This document shows, piece by piece, positions 1 through 9,024 of a stretch of 64,000 nucleotides of DNA. The notes below the pieces were generated by a model. That model saw only the letters and a list, made by a program, of their open reading frames with translations, was not told the DNA's origin and did not search any database. Within the stretch, counting starts at the first letter, position 1, and every line of letters begins with the position of its first letter. This DNA comes from Kribbella sindirgiensis (lineage in GTDB: Bacteria > Actinomycetota > Actinomycetes > Propionibacteriales > Kribbellaceae), in assembly GCF_004331435.1 (NCBI RefSeq), contig NZ_SJKA01000001.1, positions 806,001-870,000 of the forward strand. Direction: 5' to 3'. The translations under genes were made by a program, and so were the position numbers.

Positions 1-117
1 CTGAAGCAGTGGGCCTGGGAGGTCGGCGCGTTCTTCGAGGGCGACGTTTCGAAGAACTCCTCCGACGAGGTCCTCCACCACGTCGCCCCCGGCGTACCGG
101 TCTTCAAAATCAACTAG
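1..117 (+). CDS. 3' end of an unidentified protein (partial)
   Basis: Frame 1 is open from the window edge to a TAG stop at 115-117, giving the last 38 residues of a protein whose start lies outside the window. The tail ends in GVPVFKIN. A C-terminal beta-strand of this kind (hydrophobic, ending in a V-F-x-I motif) is common at the end of glycoside hydrolases of the alpha-galactosidase type, but the fragment is too short to assign. The stop overlaps by four bases the stop of the convergent ABC transporter gene. Coding status rests on sensible composition and the tight convergent junction. Confidence 0.5.
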   Translation: MKQWAWEVGAFFEGDVSKNSSDEVLHHVAPGVPVFKIN

Positions 118-1901
118 TGATAAGCCGCTGCCTGGATCCGGTACAGGTCCGCGTAGTGGCCGTTGCGTGCCATCAGCTCCTCGTGGGTGCCGGTCTCGAC
201 GACGTGAGCACCGTCCAGTACGACGATCAGGTCGGCCATCCGCACTGTCGAGAACCGATGTGAGACGAGGATCGTGATCCGCCCGTCAGAGCTGTCCTTC
301 GCCGCCGCTGCGTACCGCTCGAAGAGTGCGTGCTCGGTCTCGGCGTCCAAGGCGGCCGTCGGCTCGTCGAGGACCAGCAGCAGCGGCCGGTCCCGCATGA
401 ACCCGCGGGCCAGCGCGAGCTTCTGCCACTGCCCGAAGCTGATCTCGGCACCGTCCGGCCAGGTCGCACCGAGCTGGGTGTCCAATCCCGACTCGAGCCG
501 CTCCAGCACGTCCTCCGCGCCGGCCCGACCGACAGCAGTGGTGACGGCCGGTACGTCGTCCAGTCGCGGCAGGTCGCCGAGTCCGACGCTGTGCCCTGCG
601 CGGAACTCGAACCGGAAGAAGTCCTGGAACGCTCCCGCGATCCTTTCCCGCCACGCCTCCGCCGGGACCAGGTCGAGCGGCTGGTCGTCGACCAGGATCC
701 TTCCGCCCGAAGGCTCGTACAGCTTGCAGATCAGCTTCACCAACGTGGACTTGCCCGCACCGTTCTCGCCGACGACCGCGATCACCTTGCCGGACGGGAG
801 TGTGAGGTCGACGTCCTCCAGTGCGGGACGCGACGCTCCGGCGTACGAGAACGACACGTGCTCCAGGCGGATGCCGTCGACGAGCCGTTCGGGCGCAGGC
901 TGATCCGCTGCGCTGTCGAACGAGGCCGCGTACTTCTCCAGCCAGACCAGCCGCCGTGACCCGTCCAGCCAGATCCCGCGTAGGAACCCGATCTCGCCGA
1001 CCGTCGCTCCGACGTACGCCGACAACCGCGCACCGGCGGCCAGGATCAGCAGCACCGCACCGACCGACCCGTTCAGCCCCGAGGCGACGAACAGCACAGC
1101 ACCGACGTACGCCGCACCGAAGACCGCCCACGCGATCCCGTGCCACACCGCACTGATCCAGCGAGCGGCCGCGATCGGTCCGTACCACTGCTCCCACTCG
1201 CGGCGCCGTCCCGCGACGAGATCGGGGCCGATGCCGATGACCCGTACCTCCTTGCCGGGAGCAGCTGTCGTCGCGGTCCTGAAGAGGTGATCGGCCAGCC
1301 GGCTGTGCGGAGCCTGCCGCTCCTCCACCTCACGCTCGACGCCCGGTCGCCAACTGGAGCTGAGCACCGTCGGTAGTGCGAAGAGCAGCAGGAGCGCTAG
1401 CGCCGGGTGGATCGACACGAGCAGAGCGACTGTGACGCCGAGCCGCAGGAGCCAGCCGCAGGTGGAGAACAGCGACATGTACATGTGGTCGAGTACGAAG
1501 ACCTGTTTGCGCAGTACGGACAGCCGGTCCAGGTAGTCACGGCGTTCGTGGTGCTCGATGGTGGCGACGGACGCCTGCAGCCGGGCGACATGCGCCTCCA
1601 GCATGATCGTCACGCGGTCCCGGAAGCGGCGTGAGATCCGTGTCGACAACGTCCGCAGGAACCAGGTCGCCGTCACCGACAACGCCAGGCCGCCGGCGGC
1701 CAGCAGTGCGGCGCGCCGATCGCCGTCGAGTACGCCGTCGGCGAGGATCTTCAGCCACAGCGCGAGCAATGCGTCCGGCACCGCGGCCAGTAGCGTCATC
1801 AGGAACGCGGCGACGAGCAGCCAAGGCTCGTGCTGGTACCCGAGCTTGCACAGGCGCCACATCGCCGGCAGCGCGCGGGGCAGGTCGTCAGAGCGTGTCA
1901 T
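114..1901 (-). CDS. ABC exporter, fused permease and ATPase (subunit 2)
   Basis: A 595-aa half-transporter: an N-terminal membrane domain (roughly residues 20-320) followed by a nucleotide-binding domain. Walker A GENGAGKS is at 378-385, the Walker B LDEPTAALD near 511-519 and the switch histidine is in VSHRFSTVR. The signature reads SFGQW (about 488-492) instead of SGGQ, a mild deviation. The gene overlaps the upstream half-transporter by 14 bases, so the two are almost certainly co-translated and form a heterodimeric exporter. Family knowledge says such pairs export lipids, peptides or drugs; the sequence does not reveal the substrate. Confidence 0.9.
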   Translation of the reverse strand: MTRSDDLPRALPAMWRLCKLGYQHEPWLLVAAFLMTLLAAVPDALLALWLKILADGVLDGDRRAALLAAGGLALSVTATWFLRTLSTRISRRFRDRVTIMLEAHVARLQASVATIEHHERRDYLDRLSVLRKQVFVLDHMYMSLFSTCGWLLRLGVTVALLVSIHPALALLLLFALPTVLSSSWRPGVEREVEERQAPHSRLADHLFRTATTAAPGKEVRVIGIGPDLVAGRRREWEQWYGPIAAARWISAVWHGIAWAVFGAAYVGAVLFVASGLNGSVGAVLLILAAGARLSAYVGATVGEIGFLRGIWLDGSRRLVWLEKYAASFDSAADQPAPERLVDGIRLEHVSFSYAGASRPALEDVDLTLPSGKVIAVVGENGAGKSTLVKLICKLYEPSGGRILVDDQPLDLVPAEAWRERIAGAFQDFFRFEFRAGHSVGLGDLPRLDDVPAVTTAVGRAGAEDVLERLESGLDTQLGATWPDGAEISFGQWQKLALARGFMRDRPLLLVLDEPTAALDAETEHALFERYAAAAKDSSDGRITILVSHRFSTVRMADLIVVLDGAHVVETGTHEELMARNGHYADLYRIQAAAYH

Positions 1902-3684
1902 AGCTGAGCCCTTCCTCGTCGACCTCGGCCGTGAAGCGCTGTGCCTGCAGGTCGAACATCGTCCGGTACCGCCCGCCCAGCGCCATCAGCTCGTCGTGAC
2001 TGCCGAGCTCGACGACGCGGCCGTGTTCCAGGACGCAGATCCGGTCAGCGTGCCGGACCGTGGAGAACCGGTGCGAGATGAGGATCGTGGTGACGTCGCG
2101 GGTCGCGGTCAGGATCCGGTCGAAGATCGCCGCCTCACCGCGAACATCCAGCTGGGCGGTCGGTTCGTCGAGCAGTACGAGGCCCGCGCCCTGCCGGACC
2201 GCGCACAGCGCCCGCGCCAGCGCGACGCGTTGCCACTGCCCACCCGAGAGATCGGTGCCATCGCCGTACCCCGTGGCCAGTCTGGTGTCGAGATCGGCCA
2301 GGTCGTCGGCGCCCGCGTCCGCCAGTGCGGCACGGATGTCCGCCTCCGGTGCACCAGCCGGCGCGACGTTGTCCCGCAACGGCAGCTCGAGCTTGAGGAA
2401 GTCCTGGAAGACAGCCGCGACGCGCGTCCGCCAGGCGTCGACGTCGAGGTCCCGCAGATCGTTGCCGTCGACCCGGATCGTCCCGGAACCGGGGTCGTAC
2501 AGCCGGCACAGCAGCTTGGCCAGCGTCGTCTTGCCCGCACCGTTCTGACCGACGACCGCGAGCGACGACCCGGCCGGGATCGTCAGGTCCAGGCCGTCGA
2601 AGACCTGACGATCGGCCTGTGGATAACTGAATCTCAGCCCCCGGAGCCCGATCTCGACCGGACCCGCACCGGCCGGTCGGTGCCCGGTGCTCAACGCGCC
2701 GGCCGGCGCCATCGCGGGCTCCAGCCGCTGTACGGCGGCGACCGGGGCGGCTGCTCCGTCCAACGCCCAGTTCAGCCCGCCGAACGCGATCATGCCGACC
2801 CCGATGGCGACCTGGGCGAACACCACCAGCCGGTCGAGTGGCAGCCGTCCGTCGATCGCCGCCGACCCGAGCGCCCAGAACACGAGACCGTTGGCCACCA
2901 CCACGATCAGCAGACTCCAGACCATTGGGCGTTCGCGCAGGCGCGTCGCGGCGTACTGCAGCTCGAACAGACGCCGGCGGCGCTCGGTGAAGCGCCGTAC
3001 GGTCCAGTCGGCGAGGCCGAACAGGCGCAGCTCCTTCGCCGCATCGGGCTCGACGGCCAACTCGTACGCGTAGGTCGCGTGCCGCTGCGCCGCACGGACC
3101 TCGGCCGTGTTCCGATCCTTCCAGACACCGCTCTCCCGGAGCAGCCAGTGCGTCGCGGACCACGCGGCGACGAGCACCAGCGGCGCCCACCAGGTGAACC
3201 CGAACAGCACGACCGCGGACGCGATCCCGCCGACCAGCTCGACCAGACTCCCCGCGACGAAGTCGACATTCAGGTACATCGGCGGCCCGGTCTGCCCCTG
3301 GTCGAACTCCCGCGCCACCGTCAGGTCCTCACTCAGCTCCGGATCCTCGAGATGCCCGATCCCCGGCGGCCCGACGCAAGCCTTCGCCAGCGCGTCGTTC
3401 AGGTACGCCGACACTCGACTCCCCAGGTTGGCGCTGACCGCCTGATGCACCGGAGTCAGCACCTGCAGCAGGACGAACGTCGTACCCATCAACCCCAACG
3501 GCGCCCCCAACCCCTCGCCGCGCTGCACCGCCCCCACCAACCACCCCATAGCCACCGCAAACACCGCCGGCAACGCCCCCCGCACCACCAACAGCACCCA
3601 CCAGGCCACCCCCAGCCGGCGATCCGCCCGCACCAACACCCCAAAGAACCGCCACTCAGCCCGCCCACGCAGCCGCCTCACCAT
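1888..3684 (-). CDS. ABC exporter, fused permease and ATPase (subunit 1)
   Basis: A 598-aa half-transporter and the first gene of a two-gene operon. The N-terminal half carries the membrane segments (for example residues 25-65 and 155-185). The C-terminal ATPase has Walker A GQNGAGKT, signature LSGGQWQRVALAR, Walker B LVLLDEPTAQLD and the H-loop ISHRFSTVR, so it looks fully catalytic. The ATG at 3684 is preceded by a GAGGGG ribosome site. It is divergent from adenosine deaminase with a 65-bp gap. The partner downstream overlaps it by 14 bases. The substrate is unknown. Confidence 0.9.
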   Translation of the reverse strand: MVRRLRGRAEWRFFGVLVRADRRLGVAWWVLLVVRGALPAVFAVAMGWLVGAVQRGEGLGAPLGLMGTTFVLLQVLTPVHQAVSANLGSRVSAYLNDALAKACVGPPGIGHLEDPELSEDLTVAREFDQGQTGPPMYLNVDFVAGSLVELVGGIASAVVLFGFTWWAPLVLVAAWSATHWLLRESGVWKDRNTAEVRAAQRHATYAYELAVEPDAAKELRLFGLADWTVRRFTERRRRLFELQYAATRLRERPMVWSLLIVVVANGLVFWALGSAAIDGRLPLDRLVVFAQVAIGVGMIAFGGLNWALDGAAAPVAAVQRLEPAMAPAGALSTGHRPAGAGPVEIGLRGLRFSYPQADRQVFDGLDLTIPAGSSLAVVGQNGAGKTTLAKLLCRLYDPGSGTIRVDGNDLRDLDVDAWRTRVAAVFQDFLKLELPLRDNVAPAGAPEADIRAALADAGADDLADLDTRLATGYGDGTDLSGGQWQRVALARALCAVRQGAGLVLLDEPTAQLDVRGEAAIFDRILTATRDVTTILISHRFSTVRHADRICVLEHGRVVELGSHDELMALGGRYRTMFDLQAQRFTAEVDEEGLSYDTL

Positions 3685-3749
3685 CCCCTCACGATGACAC
3701 CCCCAACCGACAGAAGTCTTGAACGTTTGCCGGATGGCACTATGGCTGG

Positions 3750-4814
3750 ATGATCACTCCTGAGCAGCTGGTTGCGGCGCCGAAGGTGTTGTTGCACGAC
3801 CATCTGGATGGTGGGTTGCGGCCGGGGACGGTGGTGGAGCTGGCTCGGGAGATTGGGCATGTGTTGCCTCGGGGGGATGCGGCGGAGCTCGGGGCGTGGT
3901 TTGTGGAGTCGGCGGATTCTGGGTCGTTGGAGCGGTATCTGGAGACGTTCGATCACACGGTTGCGGTGATGCAGACCGCTGAGGCGATCAAGCGGGTGGC
4001 CAGTGAGTGTGTGCAGGATCTTGCGGCGGACGGGGTGGTGTACGCCGAGGTTCGGTACGCGCCGGAGCAGCATCTGAACAAGGGGCTCACGCTCGAGCAG
4101 GTCGTGGATGCGGTGCGGGAGGGGTTCGAGCACGGGATGGCGGTTGCCGAGCGGCCGATCGTGGCGCGGCAGTTGCTGACCGCGATGCGGCACAAGGCGC
4201 GCTCGATGGAGATCGCCGAGTTGTCGGTCGCGTACCGCGACGCCGGCGTGGTCGGGTTCGACATCGCCGGCGCCGAGGCGGGGTTCCCGCCCACCCGGCA
4301 CCTGGACGCGTTCGAGTACCTGCAGCGGGAGAACGCGCACTTCACCATTCACGCCGGCGAGGCGTTCGGGTTGCCGTCGATCTGGCAGGCGATCCAGTGG
4401 TGCGGCGCGGACCGGCTCGGTCACGGCGTACGGATCATCGACGACATCACGTACGACGAGGCGGGTGAGAAGGCGGAGCTCGGGCGGCTCGCGGCGTACG
4501 TGCGGGACCGGCGGATCCCGCTGGAGATGTGCCCGAGCTCCAACCTGCAGACCGGTGCGGCCGACTCGATCGCGAACCACCCGATCGGCCTGCTCGCCAA
4601 GCTCCGCTTCCGGGTCACCGTCAACACCGACAACCGGTTGATGAGCGGTACGTCGATGAGCCGCGAGCTCGCCCTGCTCTCGGAGGCGTTCGGCTACGGT
4701 CTCCCCGACCTCCGCTGGTTCGCGATCAACGCGATGAAGTCCGCCTTCATCCCCTTCGACGAACGACTCGCGCTGATCGACAACGTGATCAAGCCTTGGT
4801 ACGCCTCACACTGA
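3750..4814 (+). CDS. add: Adenosine deaminase
   Basis: A 354-aa protein that deaminates adenosine or deoxyadenosine to inosine in purine salvage, in the cytoplasm. The metal-binding HDHLDGG motif (His16, His18) opens the protein. HAGEAFG carries the third zinc histidine and catalytic Glu, DRLGHGVRI holds the catalytic His, and [13 protein letters not shown] carries the zinc Asp. The length matches bacterial Add. No strong Shine-Dalgarno precedes the ATG. TTGAAC lies about 30 bases upstream and TATGGC about 9 bases upstream, which would fit a very short leader or leaderless transcript. It converges on the acyltransferase gene with a 60-bp gap. Confidence 0.95.
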   Translation: MITPEQLVAAPKVLLHDHLDGGLRPGTVVELAREIGHVLPRGDAAELGAWFVESADSGSLERYLETFDHTVAVMQTAEAIKRVASECVQDLAADGVVYAEVRYAPEQHLNKGLTLEQVVDAVREGFEHGMAVAERPIVARQLLTAMRHKARSMEIAELSVAYRDAGVVGFDIAGAEAGFPPTRHLDAFEYLQRENAHFTIHAGEAFGLPSIWQAIQWCGADRLGHGVRIIDDITYDEAGEKAELGRLAAYVRDRRIPLEMCPSSNLQTGAADSIANHPIGLLAKLRFRVTVNTDNRLMSGTSMSRELALLSEAFGYGLPDLRWFAINAMKSAFIPFDERLALIDNVIKPWYASH

Positions 4815-4874
4815 CCGTTCGTAGCTGCGGAAGGTGCGGGTGGAGAGCCAGGCCGACGATACGAGTATCCGATG

Positions 4875-5951
4875 TCAAGTATTCAGCCAGGCGAACGCCC
4901 GGGCTCCCAGGCCGCGGACGTGAAGGCCGGCGAGGGCGCGGTACGCCGGCTCCTCGACGTACTTCGTCAGCAGCCAGGCGAGCCCGATGACGCCGAGGAC
5001 CGCGCCGGCGATCTGCACCAGGCGGCCGGCGCCGAGCTCCATCAGGCGGTAGGCGATCAGGTAGCCGACGACCTGGTTGAGCAAATACAGCCCGAACGAG
5101 ATCCGGGCGAGGAACTGGATCGGTCGCCGCAGCCGGGAGAAGACTGTCCAGTCCGGGCCGCGCGCAGCCAGTGCGACCAGCGCCAGCAACGCTCCGATGC
5201 CCAGCGACGACGGCAGGTCCGCGGTGTGCGCGTGCTGCGCGAAGACGGTCGCCGCGAGCAGGGCACTGAGATGAACCACGCCGATGCGTCGCTGTGCCCA
5301 GAGCCAGATCGCGATGCCGATCGCGAACAGCTGCAGGCGGTGCAGTCCGAGGCCGTTCCACGCCTGCTGCACCCAGAACGGGCTGTGGCCGATGCGGTCG
5401 TTCCACTGCAGGACGACCGGCGCGATGATCATGATCCAGAGCAGTGTGGTGATCCGCTGCCCGAGGCCCCGCGGCCAGAGCAAAGCCGCGGCGCCGAACG
5501 CCATCAGTTGCAGCGGCAGCGTCCAGTACGAGCCGTCGATGAGCTGGACGCCCGGGTCGAACGAGGCGGCCAGCGTGAGGTTGGCCCACAGGTCGCGCCG
5601 CGTCGGCATGACCCAGTTGTTGGGCCCGAACCGCACCACGACCAGGTAGGTGAACAGCACGGCGATCAGGTACGGCGGGAGCACGCGGCACACCCGTCGC
5701 CACAACCAGCGGTACGTCGAGCCCTTCCGGACCGTCACGCAGACGAAGTACGCGCTGATCACCAGCAGGACGCTGGCGCCGACCTGGAACGGGTACGGCC
5801 CGAGTGGTGCGCCCAGCTCAGGGTGCAGGAACGGGCCTATGTACGTCGTGTGCGTGAAAATCACTGCCAGTACCGCCAGGACACGCACCACGTCCCAGCT
5901 CAATCGGCGTTCGGTCCTGCCCAGGGGGCGGTCCGGCGTCGTCACAACCAC
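4875..5951 (-). CDS. Acyltransferase 3 family membrane protein
   Basis: A 358-aa integral membrane protein with about ten hydrophobic segments. The N-terminal WDVVRVLAVLAVIFTHTTY segment, with Arg and His in the first helix, is the hallmark of the acyltransferase-3 / OafA-NolL family. Members move acetyl or longer acyl groups from the cytoplasmic side onto sugars of surface polysaccharides, glycolipids or secondary metabolites. The acceptor cannot be read from the sequence and no glycan cluster is adjacent. The start at 5951 places MVVTTP ahead of a basic stretch (GRTERR) before helix 1. It appears monocistronic. Confidence 0.85.
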   Translation of the reverse strand: MVVTTPDRPLGRTERRLSWDVVRVLAVLAVIFTHTTYIGPFLHPELGAPLGPYPFQVGASVLLVISAYFVCVTVRKGSTYRWLWRRVCRVLPPYLIAVLFTYLVVVRFGPNNWVMPTRRDLWANLTLAASFDPGVQLIDGSYWTLPLQLMAFGAAALLWPRGLGQRITTLLWIMIIAPVVLQWNDRIGHSPFWVQQAWNGLGLHRLQLFAIGIAIWLWAQRRIGVVHLSALLAATVFAQHAHTADLPSSLGIGALLALVALAARGPDWTVFSRLRRPIQFLARISFGLYLLNQVVGYLIAYRLMELGAGRLVQIAGAVLGVIGLAWLLTKYVEEPAYRALAGLHVRGLGARAFAWLNT

Positions 5952-6061
5952 TCCATCTACACATCGCTGTTACCCCCTCGTGACCTTAGCCAGAGCAGGG
6001 GGTGACGATGCAAATCCTGTGCGCGATGTCACGTGGCCGTCGGAGCAGGTTCAGAGCGGCT

Positions 6062-6478
6062 TCAGAGTGGCTTGACCCACCGGGACCACTCGGGCTGCGG
6101 CGCGTAGCCGGCGGTGGACCAGACGCTGTGTGCGGGCGCGTTGTCGTCGAGCACCATCGCGTCGGCGCGGGTTCCGCCGTACGTCGTGAAGCGGGCCTCG
6201 GCGCGGGTGACGAGTTCGCGGCCGATGCCCTGGCGGCGATGGGTCGGCGCGACCGCGAGGCGGTACAGGTGGCAGCGCCAGCCGTCCCAGCCGACGATGA
6301 TCGAGCCGACGACCGTGTCACCGTCGACGGCGAGGATCAGCGCCTCCGGATCCCGCTCGATCAGCCGGCGGACGGCGTCGGCCGAGTCCGGTGGTCGGTG
6401 CGAATCCTCGGCGGCGGTCGCCCAGAACCCCAGTACTGCGTCGATATCGGCTTCGGTAGCGTTGCGGTAGGCAATCAT
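6062..6478 (-). CDS. GNAT family N-acetyltransferase
   Basis: A 138-aa GCN5-related acetyltransferase. It starts MIAYRNATEADIDAV, the usual beta1-alpha1 opening. The acetyl-CoA pyrophosphate loop is visible as RRQGIGRELV after the LYRLAVAPTH strand (motif A, Q/R-x-x-G-x-G). The ATG overlaps the TGA of the upstream GlxA-type regulator (ATGA), so the two are translationally coupled and form an operon transcribed leftward. The acceptor is unknown; coupling to a GlxA regulator suggests a role in the response that regulator controls, which is inference. Confidence 0.88.
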   Translation of the reverse strand: MIAYRNATEADIDAVLGFWATAAEDSHRPPDSADAVRRLIERDPEALILAVDGDTVVGSIIVGWDGWRCHLYRLAVAPTHRRQGIGRELVTRAEARFTTYGGTRADAMVLDDNAPAHSVWSTAGYAPQPEWSRWVKPL

Positions 6479-7431
6479 CAGCCGGCGGTCCGGAAGGTGC
6501 GGCGGTAGTCCTGTGGTGGCACGCCCACCACCCTACGGAAGTGATGCCGCAGCAGCGCGGCCGTCCCGAATCCTGATTCGGCGGCGATCTGCTCGATCCC
6601 CATCCGGGTCTGTTCGAGCAGCGTGCGGGCGCGCAGGACGCGCTGGGTGGTGACCCATTTGAGCGGCGTCGTACCGGTCTCGGCGACGAAGCGACGGGCG
6701 AAGGTGCGCTCGGACATCTGCGCGCGCCGGGCCAGTGCGGGCACGGTGTGGTCGACGGTCAGATTGTCGACCATCCAGTCCAGGACCGGCTGCAGGCTCT
6801 CCCCGGACGACTCCGGCACCGGTACGTCGACGTACTGCCGCTGGCCGCCGTCGCGCTGTGGCGGGACCACCATCCGGCGGGCGATCCGGGTCGCGACCGC
6901 GCTGCCGAGCTCGCGGCGCACCAGGTGCAGGGCGGCGTCGATCCCGGCCGCGGTGCCGGCGCTGGTGATGATGTTGCCGTCGTCGACGAACAGCACGTCC
7001 GGGTCGAGCTTCGCCGCCGGGAACTGGTCGTGGAACTTGTCGATGTAGCGCCAGTGCGTGGTGCAGGCGCGGTCCTCGAGCAGGCCGGCGGCGCCGAGCA
7101 CGAACGCGCCCGAGCAGACCGTCAGCAGGATCGCGCCGCGCGCCTCGGCCCGCCGCAACGCGTCCAGGATCCGGTCGTCGTACGCATGCCGCCAGGTGGT
7201 GGCCGGGATACCGATCAGGTCAGCGTCCTCGAGTTCCTCCAGCCCGTACGGCGCGACCACCTGGGAGTGGCTGCTCGTCTCCATCGGCACTCCCGGCGTG
7301 GTCGAGCACACCTTGAAGTCGAAGGGCGGCACGCCGTCGTCGGTGCGGTCGATTCCGAAGACCTCGGCCAGGACGCCGAACTCGAACAGGGCGACGTCCT
7401 CCATCAGGACGACGGCGATCTTCTGCAGCAT
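6478..7431 (-). CDS. GlxA-family transcriptional regulator (DJ-1/PfpI plus AraC HTH)
   Basis: A 317-aa regulator. Residues about 1-190 form a DJ-1/PfpI-like domain with the nucleophile-elbow cysteine in LLTVCSGAFVLGAAG. Residues about 215-315 form a two-HTH AraC DNA-binding domain (LARRAQMSERTFARRF, then IAAESGFGTAALLRHHFRR, ending in VPPQDYRRTF). Family members such as GlxA, ArgR and CdhR bind DNA in response to nitrogenous ligands. It is followed by the coupled acetyltransferase and divergent from a small membrane protein. The 82-bp gap between them carries a nested palindrome that is the likely autoregulatory operator. Confidence 0.92.
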   Translation of the reverse strand: MLQKIAVVLMEDVALFEFGVLAEVFGIDRTDDGVPPFDFKVCSTTPGVPMETSSHSQVVAPYGLEELEDADLIGIPATTWRHAYDDRILDALRRAEARGAILLTVCSGAFVLGAAGLLEDRACTTHWRYIDKFHDQFPAAKLDPDVLFVDDGNIITSAGTAAGIDAALHLVRRELGSAVATRIARRMVVPPQRDGGQRQYVDVPVPESSGESLQPVLDWMVDNLTVDHTVPALARRAQMSERTFARRFVAETGTTPLKWVTTQRVLRARTLLEQTRMGIEQIAAESGFGTAALLRHHFRRVVGVPPQDYRRTFRTAG

Positions 7432-7440
7432 CTGGCCAGT

Positions 7441-7515
7441 ATGGCAGTAATTTGTCGGACTATGTCAATAGTGCCACTGGTGGCAGGATCTGATAGATAG
7501 AATCATTACTGCCAT
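7441..7515. promoter_or_regulatory. Nested palindromic operator in divergent promoter
   Basis: The gap between the GlxA-type regulator and the small membrane protein contains an 11-bp perfect inverted repeat, ATGGCAGTAAT (7441-7451) and ATTACTGCCAT (7505-7515). Inside it sits TGCCAC-TG-GTGGCA at 7472-7485. The two dyads have the same centre to within half a base (7478 and 7478.5). The right outer arm includes the first two bases of the ATG of the small gene. The arrangement fits a dimeric regulator binding one inner and two outer half-sites. Confidence 0.6.
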
Positions 7516-7777
7516 GACCGGATACATCGTTCTCGCAGTCATCGTGCTGGCCGTGATCGCGGCTCTGGAGATCAGCAACAGGCGCAACTCGACCGGTCCG
7601 GCGACCGGACCGCGGGGCACCTGGATCACCGACGATCGTGACGTGGCCCGGACCAAGCTCGACCTGCTCGCCCTCGGCGCGGCGGCCAAGCCCTTCAACC
7701 ACAAGCCCGCTTCAACCACCGAGACGGTGCACAACATCCGCACCGTTCGCCTGCACCACGGCCGTCACGCGGCCTGA
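7514..7777 (+). CDS. Small single-span membrane protein, unknown function
   Basis: An 87-aa protein with one clear N-terminal transmembrane helix (residues about 4-22, IVLAVIVLAVIAALEI), then a basic, soluble tail with GTWITDDRDVARTKLDLLALG and a His-rich end. No family is recognised. The start ATG lies on the right arm of the operator palindrome shared with the divergent GlxA-type regulator, so expression may be controlled by that regulator. The 3' end overlaps the convergent DUF418 gene by 13 bases. Its coding status is supported by the membrane helix and by the operator placement; function is unknown. Confidence 0.65.
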   Translation: MTGYIVLAVIVLAVIAALEISNRRNSTGPATGPRGTWITDDRDVARTKLDLLALGAAAKPFNHKPASTTETVHNIRTVRLHHGRHAA

Positions 7778-8940
7778 GTGAGTTTGCGCCAGCTGGGGGC
7801 GGTCCCATTGGTGACCGCCCGCAGCGCGCCCTCGACCGGGCCGTAGCGGTAGCTGTTCAGCCACAGGTGGCTCAGGAGCAGCTGCAGTGTGAAGATGCCG
7901 ACCGCGAAGCCCACCGTCTCCAGCGGAGACACCTGACCCGCCAGTCCGAAGCCGACACCGGTGAAGATCAGCATGGTCGCCACTGACTGCCCCAGGTAGT
8001 TCGACAGCGCCATCCGTCCGGCCGGTGCGAGGAGCCGGCGGATGTCCTCCCCGCGGTCCGAGTGCATGAGCCGCAGCAGTGAAGCGACGTACGCCGCGGT
8101 CAGGAACGGTGCTGTCATCACACTCATCAGCACTGCCCTGGTGTCGCCGTTGCCGCCGGCCGCGTAGACGAGCCCGCCGGTGATACCGATCGCGAAGCCG
8201 ACCAGCTGGATGAGCCGCAGCAGCGCATCGGCATCGTGGGTGTTCTGCAGCAGCCGCCGTCGACCGGCCACCATGCCGATCAGGAACGCGGCCAGTGTGG
8301 TCGGGCCCTGCACTGTCAGCAGAGACAGGCCGTACGTCGGGAGCGCCCGGACGTGCTCGCCGATGACGTCGCTGAACGACCCCGCCAGGTTCGCAGTCGT
8401 CTCCTGTGCGGCTGCTACTGCCGTGGTGGGGTCCATGAACTGGGTGCTGTCGACGAAGAGCGCAGCGACCGCCAGGGTGATGAACATGTACACGTAGATA
8501 CCTCCTGCGACCAGGAGCGCCGTGCGGTCCTTCACTCGGCGCATGGCGAGCAGGACCAGGCCGATGATCGCGTAGACGCTCAGGATGTCGCCCGTGATCA
8601 GGAAGACGCCGTGCAGGGCACCGAGTACGAACAGGCCCCCGAGTCGCCGCAGCATCCGCGGTCTGAACGCCGCACCGGCCCGCTGCGCCGCCTCCATCTG
8701 CAACTGGAAGCTGTACCCGAACAGGAACGAGAACAGCAGGTAGAACTTCATGTCCACGAACGTCGACGACACCCAGTGCACCGAGTGATCGAGCCAGGAG
8801 TCGTACGCCGGGTTCTGGGCCAAATGGATCGGGAAGCCGGAGGCGGCGAAGGTGATGTTCACGACCAAGATGCCCAGCAGGGCGAAACCACGCAGCGCGT
8901 CGATGTCCTGAATACGCGTTCGATCGAGTACCTGGCTCAT
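7765..8940 (-). CDS. DUF418 domain membrane protein
   Basis: A 391-aa polytopic membrane protein beginning MSQVLDRTRIQDIDALRGFALLGI, the typical opening of DUF418 proteins (YeiB-like). The central part has multiple helices, and the C-terminal DUF418 region contains GRMALSNYLGQS and WLNSYRYGPVEGALR. The ATG at 8940 was chosen over an upstream in-frame start because homologous proteins begin here and a GGAG site lies just upstream; the longer form would run into the divergent methyltransferase. The molecular function of DUF418 is not established; some members resemble acyltransferases. It overlaps the convergent small membrane gene by 13 bases. Confidence 0.88.
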   Translation of the reverse strand: MSQVLDRTRIQDIDALRGFALLGILVVNITFAASGFPIHLAQNPAYDSWLDHSVHWVSSTFVDMKFYLLFSFLFGYSFQLQMEAAQRAGAAFRPRMLRRLGGLFVLGALHGVFLITGDILSVYAIIGLVLLAMRRVKDRTALLVAGGIYVYMFITLAVAALFVDSTQFMDPTTAVAAAQETTANLAGSFSDVIGEHVRALPTYGLSLLTVQGPTTLAAFLIGMVAGRRRLLQNTHDADALLRLIQLVGFAIGITGGLVYAAGGNGDTRAVLMSVMTAPFLTAAYVASLLRLMHSDRGEDIRRLLAPAGRMALSNYLGQSVATMLIFTGVGFGLAGQVSPLETVGFAVGIFTLQLLLSHLWLNSYRYGPVEGALRAVTNGTAPSWRKLTQAA

Positions 8941-9024
8941 GCACTCCAGCACATCAGGGCAACCCTGAGTGCACAGTCGCGCTGAATCCTCCTCGAAGGT
9001 AGAGCTACCTCTACCCTCGACCGT

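Noticed and set aside
1558..3753. A 731-codon plus-strand frame opposite the first ABC exporter pair
   Set aside because: Antisense shadow; no domain and the opposite strand carries intact Walker and signature motifs.
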